A stretch of 64,000 nucleotides of DNA, from positions 62,001 to 126,000 of the forward strand of contig JASLFU010000034.1 in NCBI GenBank assembly GCA_030150405.1. The letters are read 5' to 3'. The translations under genes were made by a program, and so were the position numbers. The stretch is from Ignatzschineria sp. GTDB lineage: Bacteria > Pseudomonadota > Gammaproteobacteria > Cardiobacteriales > Wohlfahrtiimonadaceae. Under the pieces are notes generated by a model. It saw nothing but the letters and a program-made list of their open reading frames with translations. It ran no database searches and was not told the DNA's origin. Shown piece by piece: positions 17,902 to 26,571 of the stretch (the first letter of the stretch is position 1; every line of letters begins with the position of its first letter).

Positions 17902-19068
17902 GTGTTACTCAATGTGTATAGCCGTTTTCCGGTAAATTTTGTCAAAGGGGAAGGATTAGAGCTTATCGATGATAAAGGGGAGCGCTATCTCGATTTTGTC
18001 TCCGGGATTGCGGTCAACGCATTAGGTCATGCCCATCCTAAAATGGTGGCGAGTATTCAAGAACAGGCTAAAAACTTGTTGCATGTCTCTAATCTTTATC
18101 ATAATGAGGCACAGACCAAGCTTGCAAAACGACTTACTGAAAGCACAGGTTATGATCGTGTCTTCTTCTGTAATAGTGGGGCGGAGGCTAATGAAGTAGC
18201 GCTAAAAATCGCCCGTAAATTTGGCCGCAAAATTGCCGAGAGTAAAACAAAAATTCTCTATATGAAAGATTCCTTCCATGGGCGTACAACGGGAACTTTA
18301 GCCGTTACAGGACAGGAGAAATATCAGGCAGATTATCGCCCTTTGATGCCGAATACTTTTCAGGTGGAGTATAACAATCTTGCTGATTTAGAAGAGCACT
18401 TTGATGATGATGTTTGTGCCATTATTTTGGAGCCTATTCAAGGAGAAGGGGGCTTAGCTTCTGCAACACCAGAGTTTTTAGCCAAGATTAAAGCCTTAAA
18501 AGAGAAGCATAATGCATTGGTGATTTTTGATGAAATTCAGTGCGGCCTTGGGCGAACAGGAACGCTTCTCTATTCTGATCAGCTCGATTTAAAAGCAGAT
18601 GTGGTGACGTTAGCAAAAGCATTAGGAGGCGGGGTGCCTATCGGTGCTTGTATGACAAAAGATCGGGCTAATGAGGTGTTAACGCCAGGGGATCATGGTT
18701 CAACCTACGGGGGGAATCCTTTTGTCTGCTCGGTGGCTTATACGGTACTTGGGGAGCTTACCCAGGATGCACTCTTAGAAAATGTGCGTAATATGGGGCA
18801 ATATGCAGCTAATGAGCTTCTTAAATTAAAAGAAAAGCATCCAGAACTCAAAGGAGTTCGCGGAAAGGGTTTGCTCTTAGGCTTTCAATTAAGCGAGAGC
18901 CTTAATGCGGGCGATTTTGTTAAAAAAGCATTAGAGCATAAATTGCTTCTTGTGGCGGCCGGCGGCAATGTTGTGCGCTTCTTCCCTGCATTAATTGTGA
19001 CTCAAGCGGAGATCGATCATGCCATCACTCTTTTAGATTCTGTTTTCACGGATCTTAAATCTTACTAA
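17902..19068 (+). CDS. argD: Acetylornithine aminotransferase
   Basis: A PLP enzyme that converts N-acetylglutamate semialdehyde to N-acetylornithine; family members often also serve lysine synthesis. I place the start at GTG 17902, six bases after AAGGAG (17890-17895), giving 388 residues. An in-frame GTG at 17878 lies inside argB and has no ribosome binding site. Motifs: FCNSGAEANEVALKIARKFG, DSFHGRTTGTLAVTGQ, LEPIQGEGG, FDEIQCGLGRTG and the Schiff-base lysine K239 in TLAKALGGGVPIGA. It ends the arginine operon at a terminator. Confidence 0.95.
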   Translation: MLLNVYSRFPVNFVKGEGLELIDDKGERYLDFVSGIAVNALGHAHPKMVASIQEQAKNLLHVSNLYHNEAQTKLAKRLTESTGYDRVFFCNSGAEANEVALKIARKFGRKIAESKTKILYMKDSFHGRTTGTLAVTGQEKYQADYRPLMPNTFQVEYNNLADLEEHFDDDVCAIILEPIQGEGGLASATPEFLAKIKALKEKHNALVIFDEIQCGLGRTGTLLYSDQLDLKADVVTLAKALGGGVPIGACMTKDRANEVLTPGDHGSTYGGNPFVCSVAYTVLGELTQDALLENVRNMGQYAANELLKLKEKHPELKGVRGKGLLLGFQLSESLNAGDFVKKALEHKLLLVAAGGNVVRFFPALIVTQAEIDHAITLLDSVFTDLKSY

Positions 19069-19092
19069 AGAGAGCTTTAAAATTGTTATATA

Positions 19093-19124
19093 GCCCGTCA
19101 GCTTTAAAGGTGGCGGGCTTTTTT
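19093..19124 (+). terminator. Intrinsic terminator of the arginine operon
   Basis: GCCCGTCA (19093-19100) pairs with TGGCGGGC (19111-19118), with one G-T wobble, followed by TTTTTT. Confidence 0.88.
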
Positions 19125-19134
19125 AATCTGTAAT

Positions 19135-20040
19135 TTAAGCCATATTGGAAAAGAGCACTAATAAAATAGGGGCTAAAATATTGGTGATAAATCCAAAGCT
19201 GATGGCAATGGGCACTACTTCAATCCCACCTGTCCGCTGAATAACAGGAAGAACAAAATCGAGAGAAGTCGCCCCCCCTGAGCCAATCGCACTTAGAGGA
19301 TAGCGACGCATAAGAAGAGGAATCACCGCAAAGGCAAAAAACTCCCGGAAAAGATCGTTAAAGAAGGCGATAGAGCCTACAATCGGGCCATAAGCTTCTT
19401 GTAAAATAATTGTGGAGAGGGAGTACCATCCAAACCCTGATCCTATCGCTAACCCTTGAGTAACCGGCATCTTAAGAATAAAGGCGGCAATTGCTCCACC
19501 GATAAGTGAAGAAGCGACAAAAAAGAGACTAAGCCAAATCCCATAGCGATTGAGAAAAACCTCGCGTAATTTAATGCCTCCAGAGCGAAGCTGTAACCCT
19601 ACAAAAAAGAGAAGAATAACGAGCGCAATCTCCCCTAAAGTATCGGGAATATTGAGCCAATCTTTTACCCATAAGCCTAATATTAGCCCGAGAATAATAC
19701 TCCCGAGAAGTTTGCCAGATCCCATGAGAAGTTGGAGGAGTGATTGCTTTTTTGCCGCTTTTCCTTTTGTTGGTAGAGGAAGCTGTTTATCTAAAAGGGA
19801 GAGCGCAATAGAGTTTGCGCCTAAAATCATCACAATAAAGAGCGCAGTACTTGAGAAAATACTCTGCAATTGGGTCGCTAAATTAGGGATCTTAGAGAGA
19901 TTAAGCCCCATAATAAAGAGGATAATATAGATCAAAGCCATAAGTCCCATGTCGATCACCCGAATCAGCCGGGGATTTGCGACAGGAATGGCAAAACCTC
20001 CAAAAAGGGGGAGCAAAACCCAAATAAGCGTTGAGATCAT
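19135..20040 (-). CDS. lysO: Lysine exporter LysO family protein
   Basis: A 301-residue inner-membrane protein with about eight helices, of the DUF340/LysO (YbjE) family. Recognisable stretches are LFFVGLQLRSGGIKLR, GSGFGWYSLSTIILQEAYGP and NDLFREFFAFAVIPLLMRR. LysO exports lysine and its toxic analogue thialysine in E. coli. It converges on argD. I see no L-box (lysine riboswitch) before it. Confidence 0.88.
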   Translation of the reverse strand: MISTLIWVLLPLFGGFAIPVANPRLIRVIDMGLMALIYIILFIMGLNLSKIPNLATQLQSIFSSTALFIVMILGANSIALSLLDKQLPLPTKGKAAKKQSLLQLLMGSGKLLGSIILGLILGLWVKDWLNIPDTLGEIALVILLFFVGLQLRSGGIKLREVFLNRYGIWLSLFFVASSLIGGAIAAFILKMPVTQGLAIGSGFGWYSLSTIILQEAYGPIVGSIAFFNDLFREFFAFAVIPLLMRRYPLSAIGSGGATSLDFVLPVIQRTGGIEVVPIAISFGFITNILAPILLVLFSNMA

Positions 20041-20246
20041 GTGTGATTGATCCTAAATGAGATGAAATTTAAGAGCCTTATAGCTTAGCAAATTATCCAC
20101 TCTCCCGGGAGCTCTACTCCTAAATAAAAGGGTATTTTTGAAGTTTAAATCTTTAGGAAAAGAGAGCTCGAGTTTACTACAGCGTGTTAAGATAACGTCT
20201 ATTAAATGAGAGTTTAATGGTCAATAAAATAGAAGAGGAAGCCGAT

Positions 20247-21134
20247 ATGGCAGCAAAAAGAGAAAAACCTAATCCTGATAAAGGGATAAAACTGAGTATT
20301 AAGGGGCTTTTAATCAGCGGAATTTTATGGGGGCTCTTTTCTATCAGCTATGGGCAGACGGGGCAGCTTTCTCAATTTTCAACACCTTCTAAAGATCCTG
20401 CAGCTGCAGTGGGAAGCTATAGCAATGGATGCCTTTTTGGCGGGCAAGCGCTCTCTTTAAAAGCTCAAGATTATAAAGTGATGCGCCAGAGTCGAAATCG
20501 TTACTACGGTCACCCTAATCTGATTCGTTATATCGAGCAGTTAAGCGAGCAGGTAGGAAGCGAGGGGAAATTATTGATGCTAGGCGATCTTAGTCAACCC
20601 CGTGGAGGGCGGATGCCTTCGGGGCATGTGAGCCATCAGATCGGTTTAGATGTGGATATTTGGCTCTTTACTCCAAAAAAAGAGGAGTATCATCCCTCAA
20701 TGATCGAAGATTACCCCATGGAGGGGCGCGTAGATCGAGCTCTTGGGGTTTTAAATGAGAAGTGGCAGCCTGAATATTTCTCATTGATTGAAAAGGCAGC
20801 GAGCTTTCCTGAAGTGGAGCGCATCTTTCTCAATCCCGTGATTAAAAAAGCGCTTTGTGAATATGCTCCCGAAGCCCCTTGGCAGGGGAAGATTCGCCCT
20901 TGGTTTGGGCATGATGCCCATCTTCATGTTCGCTTACGTTGCCCCGAAGGTGATTTAAACTGTGAACCGCAAGCTCCCGTTCCCCCAGGTTCGGGTTGTA
21001 CTGCTGATCTTGATAATTGGATACGGGATCAGAGCGATTACACTTTAAAACCGAAAACAAGACCTCAAGGGGGCGGCGTTGCTCCTAAAATTCCTTCGAT
21101 GCCTCCGCTTTGTCATGCACTTTTAGTGGACTAA
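20247..21134 (+). CDS. mepA: Penicillin-insensitive murein endopeptidase MepA
   Basis: A periplasmic LAS-family zinc peptidase that cuts D-Ala-mDAP cross-links in peptidoglycan. The N-terminus carries a hydrophobic signal (LLISGILWGLFSISYG). Zinc-binding motifs are MPSGHVSHQIGLDVDIW and WFGHDAHLHVRLRCPEGD. The tail holds the family's paired cysteines (CTADLDNWI and the final PPLCHALL). Two starts are possible: ATG 20217 and ATG 20247. I chose 20247 because AGAGGAA sits six bases before it. It is a single-gene unit. Confidence 0.93.
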   Translation: MAAKREKPNPDKGIKLSIKGLLISGILWGLFSISYGQTGQLSQFSTPSKDPAAAVGSYSNGCLFGGQALSLKAQDYKVMRQSRNRYYGHPNLIRYIEQLSEQVGSEGKLLMLGDLSQPRGGRMPSGHVSHQIGLDVDIWLFTPKKEEYHPSMIEDYPMEGRVDRALGVLNEKWQPEYFSLIEKAASFPEVERIFLNPVIKKALCEYAPEAPWQGKIRPWFGHDAHLHVRLRCPEGDLNCEPQAPVPPGSGCTADLDNWIRDQSDYTLKPKTRPQGGGVAPKIPSMPPLCHALLVD

Positions 21135-21279
21135 ATGGTACTAAAAGGGATAGATAAAGGTGCGACTTACTCGTTAAGAGAGCACGGTAATAATGCATGG
21201 TTTGCGCTTATTTAGGCAATAAATACTTTTCACTTTTGTGATAAGATAGCTTTTTTATGATTGGTCAACAGAGGTTGTT

Positions 21280-22032
21280 ATGGCAGGTCACAGTAAATGG
21301 TCCAATATTCAGCATCGTAAAGGTGCGCAGGATAAAAAACGGGGCAAAATTTTTACACGTCTCATCCGTGAGATCACCATTGCAGTAAGGGAGACAGGGG
21401 AAGGGGATCCTGAAACAAATCCTCGTCTTCGTTTAGCGATGAACCGCGCATTTGACGCAAATATGCCTAAAGAGAATATTGAGCGTGCGATCAATCGCGG
21501 CTTAGGGATTGGCGATGGTGAGCCTGATGAAGAGATCCGCTATGAAGGATATGGCGCCGGAGGTGTTGCGGTGATGGTGGATTGTCTCTCTAACAACCGA
21601 AATCGTACTGCCGGTGAAGTGCGTCATGCTTTTACTAAGCATGGAGGAAATTTAGGAACAGATGGTTCTGTAGCTTTCCAATTTACTGAGCGGGGTGTTC
21701 TCTCCTATCCTCCGGGAACAGATGAAGATGCATTAACAGAAGCGGCGATTATTGCCGGGGCTGAAGATGTAGTGGCGGATGAAGATGGTTCATTTGAGGT
21801 TTTAACTACCCCTCAAAACTATGCAGCAGTGCATGAGGCGATGGTTGAAGCAGGATTTGAGCCGGAAGAATCGGAAGTAACCCAACATGCGGATAATACC
21901 GTAGCTCTCGATCTAGAAGCGGCTAAGAAGATGATCGCCCTTGTGGATGCATTAGAAAACCTAGATGATGTGCAGAAGGTCTACTCAAATGGCGATATCT
22001 CTGAGGAGATTCTTGAGCAGTTGATGCAGTAG
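21280..22032 (+). CDS. yebC: YebC/PmpR family protein (TACO1-like)
   Basis: A 250-residue protein starting MAGHSKWSNIQHRKGAQDKK, the family signature, with RAINRGLG and EIRYEGYGAGGVAVMVDCLSNNRNRT. The family includes DNA-binding regulators (PmpR) and ribosome-associated translation factors. Recent work favours relief of stalling at proline-rich stretches, as for TACO1. It heads the yebC-ruvC-ruvA cluster, a gene order common in gammaproteobacteria. Confidence 0.95.
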   Translation: MAGHSKWSNIQHRKGAQDKKRGKIFTRLIREITIAVRETGEGDPETNPRLRLAMNRAFDANMPKENIERAINRGLGIGDGEPDEEIRYEGYGAGGVAVMVDCLSNNRNRTAGEVRHAFTKHGGNLGTDGSVAFQFTERGVLSYPPGTDEDALTEAAIIAGAEDVVADEDGSFEVLTTPQNYAAVHEAMVEAGFEPEESEVTQHADNTVALDLEAAKKMIALVDALENLDDVQKVYSNGDISEEILEQLMQ

Positions 22033-22057
22033 AGCAATAGATTAAAAGAAGAGAGAG

Positions 22058-22540
22058 ATGATAGTTTTAGGGATCGACCCCGGCTCACGCATTACCGGCT
22101 ATGGTGTGATCGATATATCAGGTAGAAACCCCCGTTATATCGATTCTGGCTGTATTCGTATGGATTCTAAGATGCCTATGCCCGAGCGATTACATACCAT
22201 CTTTAAAGGGGTTGATCACCTTATCGGGCTCTATAAGCCCACAATCTTCTCAATTGAAGAGGTTTTTATGCATAAAAACCCCCAATCAGCCATTAAACTT
22301 GGGCAAGCACGGGGGGTTGCGATCTGCGCTGCCGCCATGGCGGAGCTCGAAATTCATGAGTATGCGGCAACACGCATTAAACAGACGATAGTGGGGCGGG
22401 GGCATGCGCAAAAAGAGCAGGTTCAACATATGGTTCAAAGTTTGCTGAAATTAAATCGCCGCCCTCAAGAAGATGCGGCAGATGCTTTAGCAGCCGCACT
22501 CACCCACGCGTTTCACCGTCGTTTAGAAGGAATATTATGA
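22058..22540 (+). CDS. ruvC: Crossover junction endodeoxyribonuclease RuvC
   Basis: RuvC is the Holliday-junction resolvase. The 160-residue product has the RNase H-like acidic residues: D7 in [13 protein letters not shown], the glutamates of FSIEEVF, and the C-terminal pair in [13 protein letters not shown]. It overlaps ruvA by four bases (ATGA). It is slightly shorter than the E. coli protein (173), the difference being at the C-terminus. Confidence 0.96.
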   Translation: MIVLGIDPGSRITGYGVIDISGRNPRYIDSGCIRMDSKMPMPERLHTIFKGVDHLIGLYKPTIFSIEEVFMHKNPQSAIKLGQARGVAICAAAMAELEIHEYAATRIKQTIVGRGHAQKEQVQHMVQSLLKLNRRPQEDAADALAAALTHAFHRRLEGIL

Positions 22541-23145
22541 TAGGACGTTTGTCAGGAATTTTAGCGGAGAAGAATCTTCCTAATCTTGCATTAATCGATG
22601 TAAATGGTGTGGGTTATGAGGTGGAGCTCCCTATGAGTAGTTTCGCGCTTTTGCCTGCCGTAGGAGAGAAAGTCACTTTAAGCATTCATCATGTGGTGCG
22701 GGAAGATGCAAGTCTCCTATATGGTTTTAATACAGCGCAAGAGCGGGAAGCTTTTCGTATTTTAATTAAAGTCTCCGGCATCGGGCCTAAAAGTGCGGTG
22801 CTGATCCTTTCAGGTTTATCTGCGACAGAACTCTATAGAGTGATTCAGAATGAAGATGTGGCGAGTTTAGTGAAGGTCCCGGGGATTGGTAAAAAGACAG
22901 CAGAACGTCTAATCTTAGAGTTAAGAGATAAAATTAAAGCCTTAGCCCCCGCAACAGAGGAGTTTGAGTTGATCGGTGAGGCAGCATTAACGGCGGATTC
23001 TACCGAATATAGTGCGGTTGAGGATGCGATCGAGGCGTTGGTAAGTTTGGGGTACAGCCAGAGCGATGCGAAAAAAAGGGTGACCAAAGTGGCAAAGCCG
23101 GGATTGACTGTAGAAGCGCTGATACCTTTAGCTTTAAAGTTTTAA
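22537..23145 (+). CDS. ruvA: Holliday junction branch migration protein RuvA
   Basis: RuvA binds four-way junctions as a tetramer and loads RuvB. The 202-residue product has the N-terminal OB fold ([15 protein letters not shown]...), two helix-hairpin-helix motifs ([19 protein letters not shown] and [22 protein letters not shown]) and the C-terminal RuvB-binding domain ([21 protein letters not shown]). ruvB does not follow. A strong terminator does, so in this genome ruvB must be elsewhere. Confidence 0.96.
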   Translation: MIGRLSGILAEKNLPNLALIDVNGVGYEVELPMSSFALLPAVGEKVTLSIHHVVREDASLLYGFNTAQEREAFRILIKVSGIGPKSAVLILSGLSATELYRVIQNEDVASLVKVPGIGKKTAERLILELRDKIKALAPATEEFELIGEAALTADSTEYSAVEDAIEALVSLGYSQSDAKKRVTKVAKPGLTVEALIPLALKF

Positions 23146-23210
23146 ACTTTTATGACTTTATGGATTTTAGGCAGAAAGAGTTCGCCGTCGATCAAAATTC
23201 GATCTATGAT

Positions 23211-23247
23211 AAATAGAGATATCGTAAAGGGTATCTCTATTTTTTTG
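23211..23247 (+). terminator. Intrinsic terminator after ruvA
   Basis: AAATAGAGATA (23211-23221) and TATCTCTATTT (23232-23242) form an 11-bp stem followed by a T-run. Confidence 0.8.
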
Positions 23248-23296
23248 TTTTATAAAATATAAGTTTAAATCACAATAAGTAGGAGAAGAGTGAAAA

Positions 23297-24151
23297 ATGA
23301 GTGATTCAATTATCAAAAATGGTGGCGTAATTATGGATGTAATTAACGCTGAGCAAGCGAAGATCGCAGAAGCTGCAGGAGCGGTGGCGGTAATGGCGCT
23401 TGAGCGTGTGCCATCAGATATTCGTAAGGCGGGCGGAGTTGCGCGCATGGCGAATCCTAAGATTGTTGAAGAGGTATTAGAGGCGGTTTCGATTCCGGTG
23501 ATGGCTAAAGCACGAATTGGGCATATTGTTGAGGCTCGTGTATTGGAATCGATGGGTGTTCATTTTCTCGATGAGAGTGAAGTATTAACGCCCGCTGATG
23601 AGGAGTTCCATCTTCTTAAGAGTGATTTTAGCGTACCTTTTGTTTGTGGTTGTCGTGATCTTGGGGAGGCTGCTCGCCGTTTAGGGGAAGGGGCGAAAAT
23701 GTTGCGCACCAAAGGGGAGCCTGGCACCGGTAATATTGTGGAAGCTGTACGCCATATGCGCCGTGTAAATAGTCAAATTCAGAAGCTTCGCCATATGAAT
23801 GCAGATGAGGTGATGGTTTTTGCGCGGGATTTAAGCGCACCTTATGAGATCTTAATGCAAATTCGTGAGTTAGGTCGTCTTCCTGTGGCAAACTTTGCAG
23901 CAGGGGGAGTGGCTACGCCGGCAGATGCGGCTTTAATGATGGAGCTAGGGGCAGATGGAGTATTTGTGGGTTCAGGTATCTTTAAATCTGAAAATCCCGA
24001 GAAGTTTGCGCGCGCTATTGTTAAAGCCACCGAAAATTATAAGGATTATAAATTAATCGCCGAGCTCTCTAAAGATCTTGGTGAACCGATGAAAGGGATT
24101 GAGATGAGCACACTTTCAGCAGCGGAGAGAATGCAAGATCGTGGACAATAA
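23297..24151 (+). CDS. pdxS: Pyridoxal 5'-phosphate synthase lyase subunit PdxS, short N-terminus
   Basis: PdxS makes PLP from ribose 5-phosphate, glyceraldehyde 3-phosphate and ammonia supplied by the glutaminase PdxT. The 284-residue TIM-barrel protein has [20 protein letters not shown] (catalytic D14), [10 protein letters not shown] (K71, equivalent to K81 of Bacillus) and [14 protein letters not shown] (K139). Against the Bacillus protein it lacks about ten residues of the N-terminal helix. The triplet two codons upstream is an in-frame TGA, so no longer start exists. pdxT is not adjacent. Most gammaproteobacteria use PdxA/PdxJ instead, so this suggests horizontal origin. Confidence 0.94.
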   Translation: MSDSIIKNGGVIMDVINAEQAKIAEAAGAVAVMALERVPSDIRKAGGVARMANPKIVEEVLEAVSIPVMAKARIGHIVEARVLESMGVHFLDESEVLTPADEEFHLLKSDFSVPFVCGCRDLGEAARRLGEGAKMLRTKGEPGTGNIVEAVRHMRRVNSQIQKLRHMNADEVMVFARDLSAPYEILMQIRELGRLPVANFAAGGVATPADAALMMELGADGVFVGSGIFKSENPEKFARAIVKATENYKDYKLIAELSKDLGEPMKGIEMSTLSAAERMQDRGQ

Positions 24152-24192
24152 CTTCTGTTTATAGATGTTATGAAGATAGAAGATAAAAAGAG

Positions 24193-24215
24193 AGCCCCTA
24201 TTAAGGGGCTTTTTT
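24193..24215 (+). terminator. Intrinsic terminator after pdxS
   Basis: AGCCCCT (24193-24199), loop ATTA, AGGGGCT (24204-24210), then six T. It lies between convergent genes and may also serve mutT in the other direction, where CTCTTTTT follows the stem. Confidence 0.88.
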
Positions 24216-24219
24216 ATGA

Positions 24220-24636
24220 TTATGGATCGAGCCTTTGGGCTAAGAGATACTCAATAACTTTAACATTCGCCGCCGGAAACTGACGCTCTGCAATTTTATT
24301 AAGGGGTACCCACTCGATAATCTGATTCTCATTCCCTTTGGGAGTTCCTTCAAATTGCCAAAGATCGAAAAAGAAAAACTCAATCGATTTGTCTGGATAC
24401 TGGTAATGAAAGTTAAGTGCCTGCTGACATCCTTCTTTTAAGATGGTGAGATCAAGCTCCTCTTTAATCTCTCTAATAAGAGCCTCTAAGGGGGACTCAT
24501 TCGATTCTATCTTGCCTCCGGGGAATTCCCAGAGCCCGCTAAAGTCTTGCTCTTTTTTACGTTGGCTAAGGAGGATCTTTTCCCCCTTTTTGTCATAAAT
24601 AATTGCAGCTGCCACACGAAGATGATTCTCTCTCAT
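24220..24636 (-). CDS. mutT: MutT-type Nudix hydrolase (8-oxo-dGTP diphosphatase)
   Basis: A 138-residue Nudix protein. The Nudix box GX5EX7REUXEEXGU is visible as GGKIESNESPLEALIREIKEEL. It is preceded by the MutT-like VAAAIIYDKKGEKILLSQRKK and GLWEFPGG. MutT removes oxidised guanine nucleotides. Other small Nudix substrates are possible. It lacks the secA context seen in E. coli and instead lies just downstream of cinA, which is plausible as a nucleotide-housekeeping pair. Confidence 0.85.
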   Translation of the reverse strand: MRENHLRVAAAIIYDKKGEKILLSQRKKEQDFSGLWEFPGGKIESNESPLEALIREIKEELDLTILKEGCQQALNFHYQYPDKSIEFFFFDLWQFEGTPKGNENQIIEWVPLNKIAERQFPAANVKVIEYLLAQRLDP

Positions 24637-24682
24637 AGATATATTTGACCTATATAGATTTCAAAATATTCAATAATTTAAT

Positions 24683-25912
24683 TTAGACTAAAACTTCTCG
24701 CAAAAGATAGAGCCGCAAAAAGTTTAGAAGATTAATTACCGAAAACTTTACCGTAGAGAGATGGTGGAAGTAGGGAATAATGAGCTGCTTTTCGCGGGTG
24801 ATCTCTCCATGCTTTAAAAGTAATAACAGTTCGATATTATTTTCGGCATGAGGGTGAAGCCCCTCTTGGGGGGTAGCGGTGACTGTAATGGCAATATCAG
24901 CGCCGCTAAGGCTGGTGATCTTCTCTAAGCGCTCCCGGCCGATTGCAGGTGTTATTCGTTGTTGATTACTCTCCACCCATGCACCTTTAAAGTAGCGATT
25001 GCTAGCGCTTTTTTCGTTAAGCCGAGCCGTTAACATACCTTCGCTAAAGGACTCAAAGACTCCAAGAGAGAGATTTCTCTCTTCTAAAAGTGTTGCGATT
25101 GTTGACTCCATGCTCTCCTCATCCTCCCCAAAGCAGAGCTCGCCTAGAAGCTTTTTTGCTCGATCTTGATAAGGTTTAATCAGGGCCATTGCTTCCTCTT
25201 CTGTACGATTTTTAGAAGAGAATCGTACCTGAATGCCTTCTATTCCCGAGGCTAAAAAGGAGAGCTTAGGGTTCTGCTTATGATCAAGCTCATCATTAAT
25301 TTCGGAGAGTCGTTCGGCAAGCTCCGATTCTCCTTTTCCCCAGCAGCGTAACGTTTTTGTATAGATCTTTTCAGGAGTAGGAAGACGTTGAGTGAGTAAG
25401 GGTAAAATCTCCTCATTCATCATAAGCTTCATTTCAGAAGGAACACCCGGCATTAAAAAGATACTTTTTAAAGCACCACCATCGTCTTTTAGATCATACT
25501 GAATCCCGGGAGCTGTGCCGGGGTGAGTTTTTAAGACTTTTGCGCCTTCAGGATAATAGGCTTGACGGAGGTTGTTTTCCGTCATCTCTCGATGTCGGCG
25601 GCGAAACTTGTCCCGAATAATTTCAGCGAGATGCTCATCAAAGATCATGGCTCGATTAAGGGCTTTTGCTAAGGCTTCTTTAGTAATATCATCCTGCGTA
25701 GGCCCAAGCCCGCCGGTGCAGAGCACAATATCTGCACGGGAGAGAGCAAGTTTAAAGGTCTGCGCCATATTTTCTAAATTATCTCCAACAACCGACTTAA
25801 AATGGCAATCGATTCCAATTTCACTCAGCTTTTGTGCAATCCAAGGGCCATTTGTATCGATCGATTGTCCTAAAAGAAGTTCCGAACCGCTAACGATGAT
25901 TTCTGCTTTCAT
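24683..25912 (-). CDS. cinA: CinA family protein with degenerate C-terminal (PncC-like) domain
   Basis: A 409-residue two-domain protein. Residues 1-170 form the MoCF/COG1058 domain (MKAEIIVSGSELLLGQSIDTN, CTGGLGPTQDDITKEALA, HPGTAPGI, LMPGVPSEM), associated with ADP-ribose/NAD+ metabolite hydrolysis. The C-terminal part aligns with the NMN deamidase domain, but the usual ESCTGGLLA reads ESFSEGMLT and the usual VTGIAGP reads VTATPQEG. YFKGA, with its lysine, is kept. Deamidase activity is therefore doubtful, while the first domain looks intact. No recA follows, as is often seen in other bacteria. Confidence 0.88.
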   Translation of the reverse strand: MKAEIIVSGSELLLGQSIDTNGPWIAQKLSEIGIDCHFKSVVGDNLENMAQTFKLALSRADIVLCTGGLGPTQDDITKEALAKALNRAMIFDEHLAEIIRDKFRRRHREMTENNLRQAYYPEGAKVLKTHPGTAPGIQYDLKDDGGALKSIFLMPGVPSEMKLMMNEEILPLLTQRLPTPEKIYTKTLRCWGKGESELAERLSEINDELDHKQNPKLSFLASGIEGIQVRFSSKNRTEEEAMALIKPYQDRAKKLLGELCFGEDEESMESTIATLLEERNLSLGVFESFSEGMLTARLNEKSASNRYFKGAWVESNQQRITPAIGRERLEKITSLSGADIAITVTATPQEGLHPHAENNIELLLLLKHGEITREKQLIIPYFHHLSTVKFSVINLLNFLRLYLLREVLV

Positions 25913-26008
25913 AATCTATTGCCTTATGGAGATAAATAGGGGAAGGGGGAAAGGTTCTATTTTAAAGGATGAATTACAAAATTTAAAAAAGTATTGATGG
26001 CACCGAAA

Positions 26009-26551
26009 TTAGCGATCTTGTAGGTGATAATCGTGATAATGGCGCAGGATCTCCACAATTTGAGTGCGAAGATTCTGCTCAAGATAACGTTTTCTTAAGG
26101 GGACATGAAGAATAGGGATCCCCGCTTGATTCATCGCTTCATCGACAAAAGCATCTCGAACTTTTCGTTCATACTCTTCGTGAGTACTATCATCAAGTTC
26201 TATGACTAAGAGAGGGGCAAAAGTTAAGGGATGCACCAAGACAAAATCTACATGCTTAGAGCGAATTTTGCTAAAAGCACCCGCATAGTCGGAACGGGAA
26301 AGCCCTCGGCGTACACGAATTAGATCTGCAATACGGGTTTTGCCATAAATACGTACTGGTACCCCTTGAAGTGCCACCTCTAAGCTGGAGAGAAAGAGCT
26401 GCTCTGCAGGAGTAAAGAGCGCCGGTATCGCTTGATACCAGTTAACAGGGGCTGGAGGTTCGGCCACTTGTACATTACGTTTCCGCCGCCATTGGAAATA
26501 GAGAATTGTGCCGAGGATGAGGGCAATGAGCGTTAAAATTTTATAAAACAT
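26009..26551 (-). CDS. Membrane-anchored DUF2726 protein (restriction-endonuclease-like fold)
   Basis: A 180-residue protein with one N-terminal membrane segment (ILTLIALILGTILYFQW) followed by a basic stretch. A DUF2726 domain makes up the rest: FTPAEQLFLSSLEVAL, VRIYGKTRIADLI, KHVDFVLVHPLTFAPLLVIELDDSTH and an amphipathic C-terminus. The D..FVLV......LVIELDD pattern resembles the D-(D/E)xK-like core of restriction-type folds, with D rather than K at the last position. Function is unknown. It ends upstream of cinA and lies 20 bases after slt in the same direction. Confidence 0.75.
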   Translation of the reverse strand: MFYKILTLIALILGTILYFQWRRKRNVQVAEPPAPVNWYQAIPALFTPAEQLFLSSLEVALQGVPVRIYGKTRIADLIRVRRGLSRSDYAGAFSKIRSKHVDFVLVHPLTFAPLLVIELDDSTHEEYERKVRDAFVDEAMNQAGIPILHVPLRKRYLEQNLRTQIVEILRHYHDYHLQDR

Positions 26552-26571
26552 AAATGCTTTTCCTCTAGCGT

